Source of the DNA: Methanosarcina sp. 2.H.T.1A.6
GTDB lineage: Archaea > Halobacteriota > Methanosarcinia > Methanosarcinales > Methanosarcinaceae
Assembly (NCBI RefSeq): GCF_000979455.1
Contig: NZ_JJOY01000006.1
Location: forward strand, 115,622-179,621
Direction of reading: 5' to 3'
DNA length: 64,000 nt
Positions within the stretch are counted from its first letter, which is position 1; each line of letters begins with the position of its first letter. Positions 1 through 7,394 of the stretch are shown here, piece by piece. The notes under the pieces were generated by a model. It made no database searches. It was given only the letters and a program-made list of their open reading frames with translations, and was not told the DNA's origin. Made by a program: the position numbers and the translations under genes.

Positions 1-11
1 TGAGGTTTTAT

Positions 12-94
12 GTGAGCGGAACCAACTGGGTTGACTTTGAATTAAAGAAGAAGTTGTTGGTGTGTTTGGGAAGTTTGGATTGGAATCCGCTCAC
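12..94 (-). ncRNA. Candidate small RNA, copy 1 of a three-member family
   Basis: A perfect 10-bp inverted repeat (TGTGAGCGGA at 11-20, its complement at 86-95) encloses about 65 nt. Read on the minus strand, a TATTTATA box (118-125) lies 23 nt before the first base of the stem, the normal spacing from an archaeal TATA box to the start of transcription. Two further copies at 478-568 and 1183-1254 have the same terminal stem sequence and box spacing. This copy is less C-rich inside than the other two. That it is transcribed is inference. Confidence 0.45.
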
Positions 95-117
95 AAATGC
101 AAGTATACAACTTTAGT

Positions 118-125
118 TATAAATA
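118..125 (-). promoter_or_regulatory. TATA box for candidate sRNA copy 1
   Basis: TATTTATA on the minus strand, ending 23 nt before the GTGAGCGG start of the element. The same octamer lies at 592-599 and 1277-1284 before the two sister elements. Confidence 0.4.
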
Positions 126-260
126 CTTATTTAATATATTTAGTATATTCTCTTGCCTGCCTGATTCAGTGTTCCTTTACATGTAAAACTCTTTTTATTT
201 TATTCTTTCGAGTTACAGTTATTTCAAAAGGTTCCCAGGTATTAAACCTGTAATCCGTAT

Positions 261-357
261 GATAACAGTTAAGATTAGTTAAGATAAGTTGAGATAAATT
301 GAGATAAGCTGGGATAAGTTATGATAAGTTAAGATAAGTTAAGATAAATTGAGATAA
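261..357. repeat. Degenerate tandem repeat, about 10 bp unit
   Basis: About nine imperfect copies of a GATAAGTTAA-like unit run between sRNA candidates 1 and 2. No coding potential is seen. It looks like a simple minisatellite of the kind seen in many other gaps of this window. Confidence 0.7.
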
Positions 358-477
358 TGCAGGCCTTATTGAGATCACATATGGTAAAGTTAAGAAAAGT
401 CTAAAAAAGTTAAGAACTGTTAAGATAATTATCTTATTTTTAAATAAAGTTGAGAGAAAAAATCGTGAGAAAAGTTT

Positions 478-568
478 GTGAGCGGGCTTGGGGAGTTGGG
501 GGAATAGTTGGGGGAATAGTTGGGGGATATGGGTTTGGGGTTATACTATGGAAAAGAGGCCCGCTCAC
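478..568 (-). ncRNA. Candidate C-rich small RNA, copy 2
   Basis: A perfect 10-bp stem (GTGAGCGGGC at 478-487 with its complement at 559-568) bounds a core whose minus strand reads as runs of four or five C separated by AACTAT-like spacers. The plus strand therefore holds six G-runs between 490 and 540 and could fold as a G-quadruplex. On the minus strand a TATTTATA box (592-599) ends 23 nt before the first stem base, and a T-rich stretch follows the 3' end. The C-runs would be single-stranded in the RNA and complementary to G-rich ribosome binding sites. The family resemblance among three copies is seen; expression and function are inference. Confidence 0.5.
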
Positions 569-591
569 TTAGCATGAGTAATATTACATCC

Positions 592-599
592 TATAAATA
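592..599 (-). promoter_or_regulatory. TATA box for candidate sRNA copy 2
   Basis: TATTTATA on the minus strand, 23 nt before the element's first base at 568. Confidence 0.4.
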
Positions 600-895
600 G
601 CTTTCTATAATATACATTATAATTTATAATTACAGTTTTATAGTTACTAATTTCTCAAACTGTTCTTCTCAATAATGTTTTTCTGGAACCTGTGCAGTCA
701 GATAATGGGTCTCAGGGTAAAAATATGTGCAAAATAAGAAATATAAAGCCTTTAACAAAAAGAGTAAATTAAGTTATTACTTGTAGTAATTGTTGGACAG
801 TCTGGCTCGTTCAAGCAGATTAATTTACGGGCAATTAACAATGCTTTTCGGTCGGAGGTTGATTTATTATCTTATTTCCGTGACAGCATTTCCAT

Positions 896-1005
896 TATTA
901 ATAGAGTTTAAAATAGAGTTTATTAATAGAGTTTAAAATAGAGTTTATTAATAGAGTTTAAAATAGAGTTTATTAATAGAGTTTATTAATAGAGTTTAAA
1001 ATAGA
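896..1005. repeat. Tandem repeat, 25-bp unit
   Basis: Four to five copies of a 25-bp AT-rich unit built from ATTAATAGAGTTT and AAAATAGAGTTT halves; one copy lacks the second half. It is noncoding and lies between sRNA candidates 2 and 3. Confidence 0.8.
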
Positions 1006-1182
1006 GTATTACCTGGTATTATCCTGAAATACGCCTGAATCGCCCTGCAAAACTGGCTTGACTTCTATGGTCATTTTTTACAAGCCTATCAATAGTATCC
1101 TGATAATAGTATCTTATTGACAGTATCCTGATGATAGCATAATATGATAAGATCACATAAACAGGTAGCAATATAATTCGTA

Positions 1183-1254
1183 TGAGCGGGTTGGGGAGTA
1201 TGAATTGGGGTGTTGGGGGGTTGGGGTTATCTTACAAAAGAGAGACCCGCTCAC
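1183..1254 (-). ncRNA. Candidate C-rich small RNA, copy 3
   Basis: A 9-bp inverted repeat (TGAGCGGGT at 1183-1191, complement at 1245-1253) encloses a core with four C-runs on the minus strand between 1193 and 1226. A TATTTATA box at 1277-1284 stands 22 nt upstream of the presumed first base (1254). Just inside the stem, copies 2 and 3 share the string GGGGTTAT and an AAAGAG block, so they derive from a common ancestor. Transcription is not shown by the sequence itself. Confidence 0.5.
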
Positions 1255-1276
1255 ATATTACATCATGTTAATCTCG

Positions 1277-1284
1277 TATAAATA
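1277..1284 (-). promoter_or_regulatory. TATA box for candidate sRNA copy 3
   Basis: TATTTATA on the minus strand, 22 nt before the predicted start at 1254. The intervening stretch shares ATGTAATAT with the copy 2 promoter. Confidence 0.4.
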
Positions 1285-1357
1285 TATTTTGCTTGTATGA
1301 ATTCTGATACAAAAAATGCCGAAAGAATACCTGTAAACGGTGGGGATTTTCATACTT

Positions 1358-1681
1358 TCAAAGCAGTAACTTTATATTTTCCATTTCAGTTGTTTCCAGT
1401 TCTCTCTCCGAAAAATATAGGTCAATAATCCCCCTAAAGTGGGAGGCCTGTTTCCGCAAGCCTTGATTGATCAGCCAAAGTCTGAAATCAAAAGTCCTGA
1501 GAGGTAGGGGCGACGTGTTACACACAAGAAGCATGTCCAACATTGACAAGATGAGACGTTTTTCCAAAACCGTGTTACTTGCTACGGAAACTCGTTTCCA
1601 AATCAGAGTGAATAAATCCAATAAAGTGGAATAAATGCCAGAAAGTTGACGGAATCCCTCCTTAACTGAAGTAATGGGCAT
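1358..1681 (-). CDS. Hypothetical protein (uncertain ORF)
   Basis: An open frame of 107 codons between the sRNA-like array and tRNA-Val. The protein has a mixed composition with a hydrophobic middle (around residues 38-65) and no motif I recognise. No convincing Shine-Dalgarno sequence precedes the ATG at 1681. It could be a remnant of a degraded gene or a chance frame; length and ordinary amino-acid use are the only support. Confidence 0.25.
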   Translation of the reverse strand: MPITSVKEGFRQLSGIYSTLLDLFTLIWKRVSVASNTVLEKRLILSMLDMLLVCNTSPLPLRTFDFRLWLINQGLRKQASHFRGIIDLYFSERELETTEMENIKLLL

Positions 1682-1852
1682 CCAACCTTAGAGATTGTGA
1701 AATTATAGGTGTATATAAATATCATCCGTCTAAATAAATTTTCAAACCCTTCTCCGAACAAAAGACATATATATTACTAGTGACTTGTTGACTCTGCATT
1801 TCAAGCAACTGCTTGTAAGGCAAGCATTTAAATGATGTAAATGTAGCAAACT

Positions 1853-1926
1853 GGGCTCGTGGTCTAGTCGGTCATGACATCGCCTTTACACGGCGGGGAT
1901 CCTGAGTTCGAATCTCAGCGGGCCCA
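1853..1926 (+). tRNA. tRNA-Val (anticodon UAC)
   Basis: A full cloverleaf can be drawn. The acceptor stem GGGCTCG (1853-1859) pairs with CGGGCCC (1919-1925), followed by discriminator A at 1926. The anticodon arm has stem CGCC/GGCG-type pairing and the seven-base loop TTTACAC, giving anticodon TAC. The T arm has the CTGAG stem with TTCGAAT loop. No intron and no encoded CCA. A run of T follows within 10 bases and probably ends the transcript. Confidence 0.95.
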
Positions 1927-1929
1927 CTA

Positions 1930-1940
1930 ATCTTTTTTAA
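1930..1940 (+). terminator. T-rich terminator after tRNA-Val
   Basis: ATCTTTTTTAA directly downstream of the tRNA. Short T-runs are the usual archaeal transcription stop. Confidence 0.5.
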
Positions 1941-2194
1941 GTTTACTCAGATTTTAAAACTGGGTAGTTTTTTTATATAGTAACGTTCATGTTTGTATAA
2001 TTGTGTATTAACCGTATGTTATTTTTTCGATTTATAACTTAATACTTTATATAATACTGATATTGTTATATAGAAAGGGAAACGATAAAGACTTAGAATC
2101 TTTGTTACCTACAAAAAGATACGCTTTAATATATTTTGAAAGCGTTGATTCTTACAAAGATTATTCTGAATCTACAGTGGGGGAGGAGTCAGTA

Positions 2195-2422
2195 TTGAAG
2201 AGAAGGAGCAGGACAGATATTGCAGTAGATATTCTAAGAGTAGCAATGAATGGGGCAAAGAAAACACATATCGTTTATGAGGTAAATCTTAACTTTAACA
2301 TTGCTCAGAAATATCTGGAAATGTTGAAAGAAAAAGAGCTTATAAAACACGAAAACGGTGTTTTCATCACAACTGATAAAGGAAAAGTTTTCCAGGAAAT
2401 GGCTAAAGAACTTAAACTCTAA
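2195..2422 (+). CDS. Small winged-helix DNA-binding protein
   Basis: The 75 residues from TTG at 2195 form a compact archaeal winged helix: a first helix (RSRTDIAVDILRVAMNGAKK), a recognition region (NFNIAQKYLEMLKEKELI) and a wing ending in TTDKGKVFQEM. This resembles the one-domain archaeal winged helix-turn-helix proteins (PF14947-like). The frame stays open upstream to an ATG at 2063, but the extra 44 residues do not look like this family, and a strong GGGGAGG ribosome site at 2180-2186 lies 8 nt before the TTG, so I chose the shorter form. It stands alone between tRNA-Val and a flavodoxin-like gene. Target unknown. Confidence 0.65.
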   Translation: MKRRSRTDIAVDILRVAMNGAKKTHIVYEVNLNFNIAQKYLEMLKEKELIKHENGVFITTDKGKVFQEMAKELKL

Positions 2423-2471
2423 TATTTTTCCTTTTTCCATTTCTATCAGGATTTACGCACTTGATATATGA

Positions 2472-2524
2472 AATCATGTGCATATGGTTTTATCAGCAAT
2501 CATGTGCATATGACCTTATCAGTA
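2472..2524. repeat. 26-bp direct repeat in a 450-bp gap
   Basis: Two near-identical copies of ATCATGTGCATATG plus a TTATCAG tail lie head to tail. They sit in the gap 2423-2877. Further right, at 2562-2583, is a TTTTTCAGTTCAACTGCGTAA string that recurs almost exactly inside the miniature element at 30597-30877, so part of this gap may be an old relic of that element. Otherwise the gap is T-rich and holds no gene I can see. Confidence 0.6.
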
Positions 2525-2830
2525 TTACTGTGATTTATACCGTTAAATGGTTTCCGCTTTTGTTTTTCAGTTCAACTGCGTAATTCCTATATAGGATTTT
2601 ATTTTGTTTTCATCTTTTTTCTTTTTATTCTACTATTCCGTTTTCCAATTTTCTATTTTCCTTAATCTATGAGTCTATTTTCTCATCTCTTTTTATCGAA
2701 GACTAAGTAGCGTCCCCCTCCAGGAGAATAAAAGATGAATCATGACTCCAGAAGGAAACCGGTATCCTGGCAGTAAATCCATAATAAGGTTTGGTGAAGT
2801 AATAATCTTTCTGAACATTTATACGTTTCC

Positions 2831-2840
2831 GTATATATAA
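2831..2840 (+). promoter_or_regulatory. TATA box of the flavodoxin-like gene
   Basis: GTATATATAA, centred about 27 nt before position 2863, where an ATGGCGATG copy begins. A 14-bp tandem duplication (actatggcgatgat) now separates this predicted start site from the real start codon. Confidence 0.5.
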
Positions 2841-2877
2841 CGGCATTTGGAAACATATATACTATGGCGATGATACT

Positions 2878-3528
2878 ATGGCGATGAGGGTGCTTTTTTT
2901 GAACTGCACACTGAAAAAATCACCTCAGGTATCGAACACCCGTGCTCTTGTTGACAAGGCTGTGATTATTTTTAAAGAACTTGGTGTTGAGAGTGAGGTC
3001 ATGAGGGTTGTTGACTACAATATAGCTTTCGGGATTTCCTCCGATGAAGGAAACGGAGACGAATGGCCCTTTATACTTGAAAAAATAAAAGCCTGTGATA
3101 TCCTGATAATAGCATCTCCCATCTGGTTCGGCGTACGCTCTTCGGTGGCCCAGATGGTCCTTGAAAGGCTGGACGGGACGTATATGGATGGGAATCCCGT
3201 AACAGGGCAGTATCCCCTTTATGGGAAAGTGGCAGGGGTTATAGTCACCGGCAACGAAGATGGAGCGCACAATGTTGCTGCAACCACACTCTTCAACCTG
3301 ACCCACCTCGGATGTACTGTGCCTCCCAATGTTGACTGCTACTGGGTTGGTGATGCAGGCCCAGGACCCAGTTACATCGAAGCCGGAGGGGAAAAGCACC
3401 TTTACACGAATCGGACAGTAAGATACATGGCACATAATCTTGTGTACTTCGCCAGGCTTCTCAAAGAAAACCCTATCCCTACAAACTTAAAAAAGCTGGA
3501 TGAGGAGGCAGAGAGGGTAAGCGACTGA
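2878..3528 (+). CDS. Flavodoxin-fold NAD(P)H-dependent FMN reductase family protein
   Basis: A 216-residue flavodoxin-like protein. The N-terminal strand and phosphate loop (VLFLNCTLKKSPQVSNTR, residues 5-22) match the FMN phosphate-binding region of NADPH-dependent FMN reductases. The second signature, ASPIWFGVRSSVAQMVLERLD (about 80-100), is the family's isoalloxazine-contacting loop, and VTGNEDGAHN (about 124-133) follows. There is no CxxCxxC iron-sulfur motif, so it is not a typical methanogen iron-sulfur flavoprotein. It probably reduces flavin or a quinone-like acceptor in the cytoplasm. The start could be ATG 2878 or ATG 2884; neither has a good Shine-Dalgarno sequence. It is monocistronic, just upstream of CDC48. 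Confidence 0.8.
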   Translation: MAMRVLFLNCTLKKSPQVSNTRALVDKAVIIFKELGVESEVMRVVDYNIAFGISSDEGNGDEWPFILEKIKACDILIIASPIWFGVRSSVAQMVLERLDGTYMDGNPVTGQYPLYGKVAGVIVTGNEDGAHNVAATTLFNLTHLGCTVPPNVDCYWVGDAGPGPSYIEAGGEKHLYTNRTVRYMAHNLVYFARLLKENPIPTNLKKLDEEAERVSD

Positions 3529-3629
3529 AGCCAAACCAGCCTGAAAAGTCACACATTGATCTTATTTTTTCAAAAAGCCGTATACTTTTACAGAGGGGAA
3601 TATTTTACTATGGAGATGGAGGGTGTTAT

Positions 3630-5924
3630 TTGACTGAGGGAGATAAATCGATTGTAAAACTTAAGGTTGCGGAAGCCGATCAACGGGATGTCGGAAAAGG
3701 AATTGTCCGAATTGACGAAATATACAGGGAGAAACTGGGTCTGAAACCCTTTGATGTTGTGGAGATCAAAGGTGGAAAATCAACTTCTGCCCTTATAGGC
3801 CGTCCTTATCCCAGTGATGCCGGGCTTGATATTGTCCGTATGGACGGACTTATCCGTACCAATGCAAAGACAAGTATAGGGGAATATGTGGAAATCCGGA
3901 AAGCTGAATGGAAAGAAGCAAAGCATGTGACCCTGTCTCCCGTTACGAGAGGCATGCAAATCTATGCTCCCAGTGAGACCCTCAGTGCGGTCTTCATGAA
4001 CCGTACGGTTTCAAAGGGGGACTTTATCTCCACCACCAGCTTAAGGAGGTCCAGGGAGAGGGACACTTATAGCAAGGGGCTCATGTTCGATGACTTTTTC
4101 CAGGACTTTTTCGGACAGGGTTTCGGCCCCTCGTTCGGGCTTGGGGAAATCAAGCTGCAGGTTATTTCCACTTCCCCTTCGGGGATCGTAAAGATCACGG
4201 ACATGACCGAAATCGAACTCCTTCCAGAAGCCGTGGAAATTCCTCCGGAACAGACCATTCCCACTGTTATGTACGAAGACCTGGGCGGGCTCAAGGATGC
4301 CATTACAAAGGTCAGGGAAATGATAGAACTCCCTCTGAAACACCCTGAACTTTTTGACCGGCTTGGGATTGACGCTCCAAAAGGGGTGCTGCTCCACGGT
4401 CCTCCCGGGACGGGCAAGACCATGCTTGCAAAGGCAGTTGCAAATGAGTCTGATGCCTATTTCATTTCCATCAACGGCCCGGAAATAATGTCCAAATACT
4501 ACGGGGAATCTGAAAAAGCGATCCGTGATCTCTTCGATGATGCCGAAAAGAATGCCCCTGCAATCATCTTTCTGGACGAGATAGATTCCATTGCCCCAAA
4601 AAGAGCAGAGGTCACAGGGGAAGTAGAAAGAAGGGTGGTCGCCCAGCTTCTTTCCCTGATGGACGGCTTAAAAAGCCGCAAGAACGTGATCGTGATAGGT
4701 GCAACAAACCGCCCCGAAGCCCTGGACCTTGCACTGCGCCGCCCAGGCCGGTTTGACAGGGAAATAGAACTCCGGGTCCCTGACACCGAAGGCAGGCTTG
4801 AGATTTTCCAGATCCATACCAGGGGTATGCCTCTTACCGAGGACGTAAACCTCAGGGATCTCGCCCAGATTACCTATGGGTTTGTGGGGGCTGACATTGC
4901 GGCACTCTGCCGGGAAGCTGCCATGAGTGCTCTTCGGCGTATCCTCCCAAAGCTCAACCTGAAAGAACCCCAGATCCCAAAGGAACTCCTGGACACCCTG
5001 CAGGTCACAAGAGCAGACTTCGAAGAAGCCATGAAAGAAGTCCAGCCCTCAGCCATCCGGGAAATTCTTATTGAGATCCCCAATGTCAGCTGGAACGATG
5101 TGGGCGGCCTGGAAGATGTAAAATGCCTCTTAAAAGAAGCTGTGGAATGGCCACTTAAAAACCCTGAGTCTTACCGGGACATAGGAGTGGAAGCTCCAAA
5201 AGGCGTGCTCCTCTACGGTCCTCCGGGCACTGGAAAGACTCTTCTTGCAAAAGCCATTGCCCATGAATCCGACGCCAACTTCATCACAGCCAAAGGAAGC
5301 GACCTCCTCTCCAAGTGGTACGGGGAGTCCGAAAAGAGGATTGCCGAGGTCTTCATGCGGGCAAGACAGGTTGCTCCTTCCATTGTCTTTCTGGACGAAC
5401 TTGACTCTCTTGCTCCCATACGCGGGATCTCCGCAGGAGAGCCTCAGGTTACAGCCCGGATCCTTAATCAGCTCCTCTCCGAAATGGACGGGCTCGAAGA
5501 GCTCCGGGGTGTAGTGGTGATTGGCGCAACCAACCGTCCTGACATCATAGACCCGGCCCTGATCCGTCCAGGGCGCTTTGATGAGCTTATCCTTGTGCCT
5601 ATCCCGGATAAAGGGGCCCGGAGGGAAATCCTCAAGGTCCATACAAAGAAGATGGCTCTTGCAGAGGATGTGGATATTGAAGAACTCGTTGACCTGACTG
5701 ACCAGTACACAGGTGCAGATCTCGCAGCCATATGCAAAAAGGCAGGAAGGTATGCCCTGCGCGAAGAAATCCATGCAAAAAACGTCAAACAGAAACATTT
5801 CCTTAAAGCGATTGCAGATACAGGGCCTTCAGTTACTCCGGATACCATGAAATATTATGAAGCTATTAAAGGCGAACTGAGAACCAAGAAGTCCAAGGAA
5901 ATAGAAAATCCATCTTATATCTAA
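3630..5924 (+). CDS. CDC48/VAT-type AAA ATPase with two ATPase domains
   Basis: At 764 residues this has the full architecture of archaeal CDC48 (VAT, p97): an N domain (double-psi barrel plus four-stranded part, about residues 5-185), D1 and D2. Walker A motifs GPPGTGKT lie at 257-264 and from 530; Walker B acidic pairs are D316-E317 and D589-E590. Arginine fingers follow in RRPGRFD-type segments in both domains. It is a homohexameric cytoplasmic unfoldase that feeds proteins to the proteasome. Between the N domain and D1 lies a Phe/Gly-rich insert (FDDFFQDFFGQGFGPSFGLG, about 153-172). The start is TTG at 3630 with GGAGGG six bases upstream; the nearby ATGs are closed by TGA. Monocistronic, followed by T-rich repeats. 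Confidence 0.95.
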   Translation: MTEGDKSIVKLKVAEADQRDVGKGIVRIDEIYREKLGLKPFDVVEIKGGKSTSALIGRPYPSDAGLDIVRMDGLIRTNAKTSIGEYVEIRKAEWKEAKHVTLSPVTRGMQIYAPSETLSAVFMNRTVSKGDFISTTSLRRSRERDTYSKGLMFDDFFQDFFGQGFGPSFGLGEIKLQVISTSPSGIVKITDMTEIELLPEAVEIPPEQTIPTVMYEDLGGLKDAITKVREMIELPLKHPELFDRLGIDAPKGVLLHGPPGTGKTMLAKAVANESDAYFISINGPEIMSKYYGESEKAIRDLFDDAEKNAPAIIFLDEIDSIAPKRAEVTGEVERRVVAQLLSLMDGLKSRKNVIVIGATNRPEALDLALRRPGRFDREIELRVPDTEGRLEIFQIHTRGMPLTEDVNLRDLAQITYGFVGADIAALCREAAMSALRRILPKLNLKEPQIPKELLDTLQVTRADFEEAMKEVQPSAIREILIEIPNVSWNDVGGLEDVKCLLKEAVEWPLKNPESYRDIGVEAPKGVLLYGPPGTGKTLLAKAIAHESDANFITAKGSDLLSKWYGESEKRIAEVFMRARQVAPSIVFLDELDSLAPIRGISAGEPQVTARILNQLLSEMDGLEELRGVVVIGATNRPDIIDPALIRPGRFDELILVPIPDKGARREILKVHTKKMALAEDVDIEELVDLTDQYTGADLAAICKKAGRYALREEIHAKNVKQKHFLKAIADTGPSVTPDTMKYYEAIKGELRTKKSKEIENPSYI

Positions 5925-5939
5925 AAATGAAAATATAAC

Positions 5940-6030
5940 ATATCTATTTTTTATCATTTTCTTTTTATTCTTTTTTATCATTTTCTCTTTTATTCTTTTT
6001 TATCATTTTCTCTTTTATTCTTTTTTGCTT
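5940..6030 (+). terminator. T-rich repeated terminator tract after CDC48
   Basis: Three direct copies of a TTTTTTATCATTTTC-type unit, with many T-runs of five to seven, lie immediately 3' of the CDC48 gene. Oligo-T is the archaeal terminator. From here to 6430 the gap is T-rich; a 98-codon frame in it (6110-6406) is low complexity and I do not accept it as a gene. Confidence 0.6.
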
Positions 6031-6483
6031 TCTATTTTTAATCTTTTCGAATATATTCATTGCACATCAAAAATTATTCTATTGATATTGATTTTAATAT
6101 TTTTAATACATGAACATACCACCTTTTGTAAAACTGAAAAACACAATCAATAATCAACAATTAAATAAAATGGAGTCAACGACTTTTGCTCATATTATAT
6201 CTAATAAGATGCCGATTAATATTGATTTTTATGCACTGAATAGTTCCCTTTTTAATATTGATTTTATATTGATTTTATTTTATAGTTCTTTTTTCTTTAT
6301 TTTCTATTTAATATTCTTTTACTGTCTTTGCATTGTTCATTGTTTAAAATTGATCCTTTTTAGATTTTGTTCTTTTTTTAAAACCTATTTTACAGGTTTT
6401 TTCTGATTGGTATTTCGTGTTCCCGAAAGCAATTTATATATCTACTCTTTAAATAATGTTAACCAATGACATTAAATACCATA

Positions 6484-6498
6484 ATTACTATCGGTAAT
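6484..6498. promoter_or_regulatory. Palindromic operator ATTAC-N5-GTAAT before the HTH-CBS gene
   Basis: ATTAC-TATCG-GTAAT ends 4 nt before the start codon at 6503. The string from its right half onward, GTAATATATATG, is identical to that of the site at 11394-11408 upstream of the homocysteine operon. A weak TATA (ATTAAATA, about 6472-6479) would place the transcription start at the ATG, so a protein bound here would block initiation. Probable autoregulation by the adjacent regulator is inference. Confidence 0.5.
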
Positions 6499-6502
6499 AT
6501 AT

Positions 6503-7066
6503 ATGCAGCTTCCAACACCCGAAGATCTTAAAAAAAGACGAAATGAACTCGGGCTTACCCAGAGCGACCTGGCTAAAAGGGCAGGTGTCAGTCAGCCTCT
6601 TATAGCCCGTATCGAATCGGGAGATGTAGACCCCAGGCTTTCAACGGTCAGGAAAATCCTTAATGCTTTTGAGGAGGCTGAAAAGGAGCAGCAGATCATC
6701 ATAAAGGACCTGATGCATTCCCCTGCAATTCATGTTTCTCCTGAAGACTCGGTAGAAGAGGTGGTAAACCTTATGCATATTCATGGTTTTTCACAGATTC
6801 CCGTGCTTGAAAGGGGTATTCCGGTTGGAAGTGTTTCGGAAGATATGATCATAAAACTGATGGGCGAGAGCAAGAAAAAATCCATCTCTCAGTTGAAAGT
6901 TTCAGGGATAATGGGGGAGGCGTTCCCTACAGTATCTCCCGGAATATCGATCTCAGTAGTTTCGCATATACTGGAAGGAAACCCTGCTGTACTTGTTATA
7001 GAAAAAGGAACAGTCATTGGCGTTGTAACAAAACATGACGTGATGAAGCTCCTTCAGGAACAATAA
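6503..7066 (+). CDS. HTH (XRE-type) transcriptional regulator with two CBS domains
   Basis: Residues 1-60 are a Cro/CI-type helix-turn-helix (RRNELGLTQSDLAKRAGVSQ then PLIARIESGDVDPRLSTVRK). Residues about 70-187 hold a pair of CBS domains (MHSPAIHVSPEDSVEEVVNL and GIMGEAFPTVSPGISISVV as their starts). CBS pairs bind adenosyl compounds such as AMP, ATP or S-adenosylmethionine, so this looks like a repressor sensing such a ligand. Its gene and the homocysteine operon at 11601 share the ATTAC-N5-GTAAT palindrome, and the homocysteine enzyme also carries CBS domains; a role in sulfur amino-acid control with S-adenosylmethionine as signal is my inference. No Shine-Dalgarno sequence is visible, so a leaderless mRNA is possible. 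Confidence 0.85.
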   Translation: MQLPTPEDLKKRRNELGLTQSDLAKRAGVSQPLIARIESGDVDPRLSTVRKILNAFEEAEKEQQIIIKDLMHSPAIHVSPEDSVEEVVNLMHIHGFSQIPVLERGIPVGSVSEDMIIKLMGESKKKSISQLKVSGIMGEAFPTVSPGISISVVSHILEGNPAVLVIEKGTVIGVVTKHDVMKLLQEQ

Positions 7067-7132
7067 CCGGAATCCGTTTTCCTTTAAGCCGAAATCTGAG
7101 ACCGAACGTGGAAAGCACATGAATTATATACT

Positions 7133-7156
7133 AGGATTCATTTAAACCTGAATCCT
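7133..7156. other. Hairpin in the intergenic region after the regulator
   Basis: AGGATTCA and its exact complement TGAATCCT flank an 8-nt loop. No T-run follows directly. It may stabilise the 3' end of the regulator mRNA. The remainder of the gap 7067-7394 holds the promoter of the next gene. Confidence 0.35.
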
Positions 7157-7333
7157 TAATCTAATTCAGTGCTCAACCTGTCTGAAATGGCCGAATAAAC
7201 ATGGCAAATGCTGTCGAAAAGGTATCAGGGCATGAGATACTGCAGAGCCATCCTGGCACACCGTATCATAAAGATATAACCCTGAATTATTTCAGGACTA
7301 CATGATTGAAAATTATAGAGTTTACATAAATTC

Positions 7334-7345
7334 CCTTTATATATA
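7334..7345 (+). promoter_or_regulatory. TATA box of the class V aminotransferase gene
   Basis: CCTTTATATATAG is close to the methanogen consensus. It predicts a start near 7366 and a leader of about 30 nt that contains GGAG 12 nt before the ATG at 7395. Confidence 0.6.
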
Positions 7346-7394
7346 GAAAACAAAAACCGATTAAATCTTTGAAAAAGTGTGGAGTCTTATATAA

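Noticed and set aside
896-1005. Possible CRISPR array
   Set aside because: The 25-bp units are directly adjacent without unique spacers, and no cas gene is in the window.
4041-5848. Long minus-strand frames opposite CDC48
   Set aside because: Shadow frames of a highly conserved gene with biased codon use.
6110-6406. 98-codon open frame rich in Phe, Ile and Leu
   Set aside because: Lies in T-rich DNA, low complexity, no ribosome site and no recognisable motif; most likely chance.
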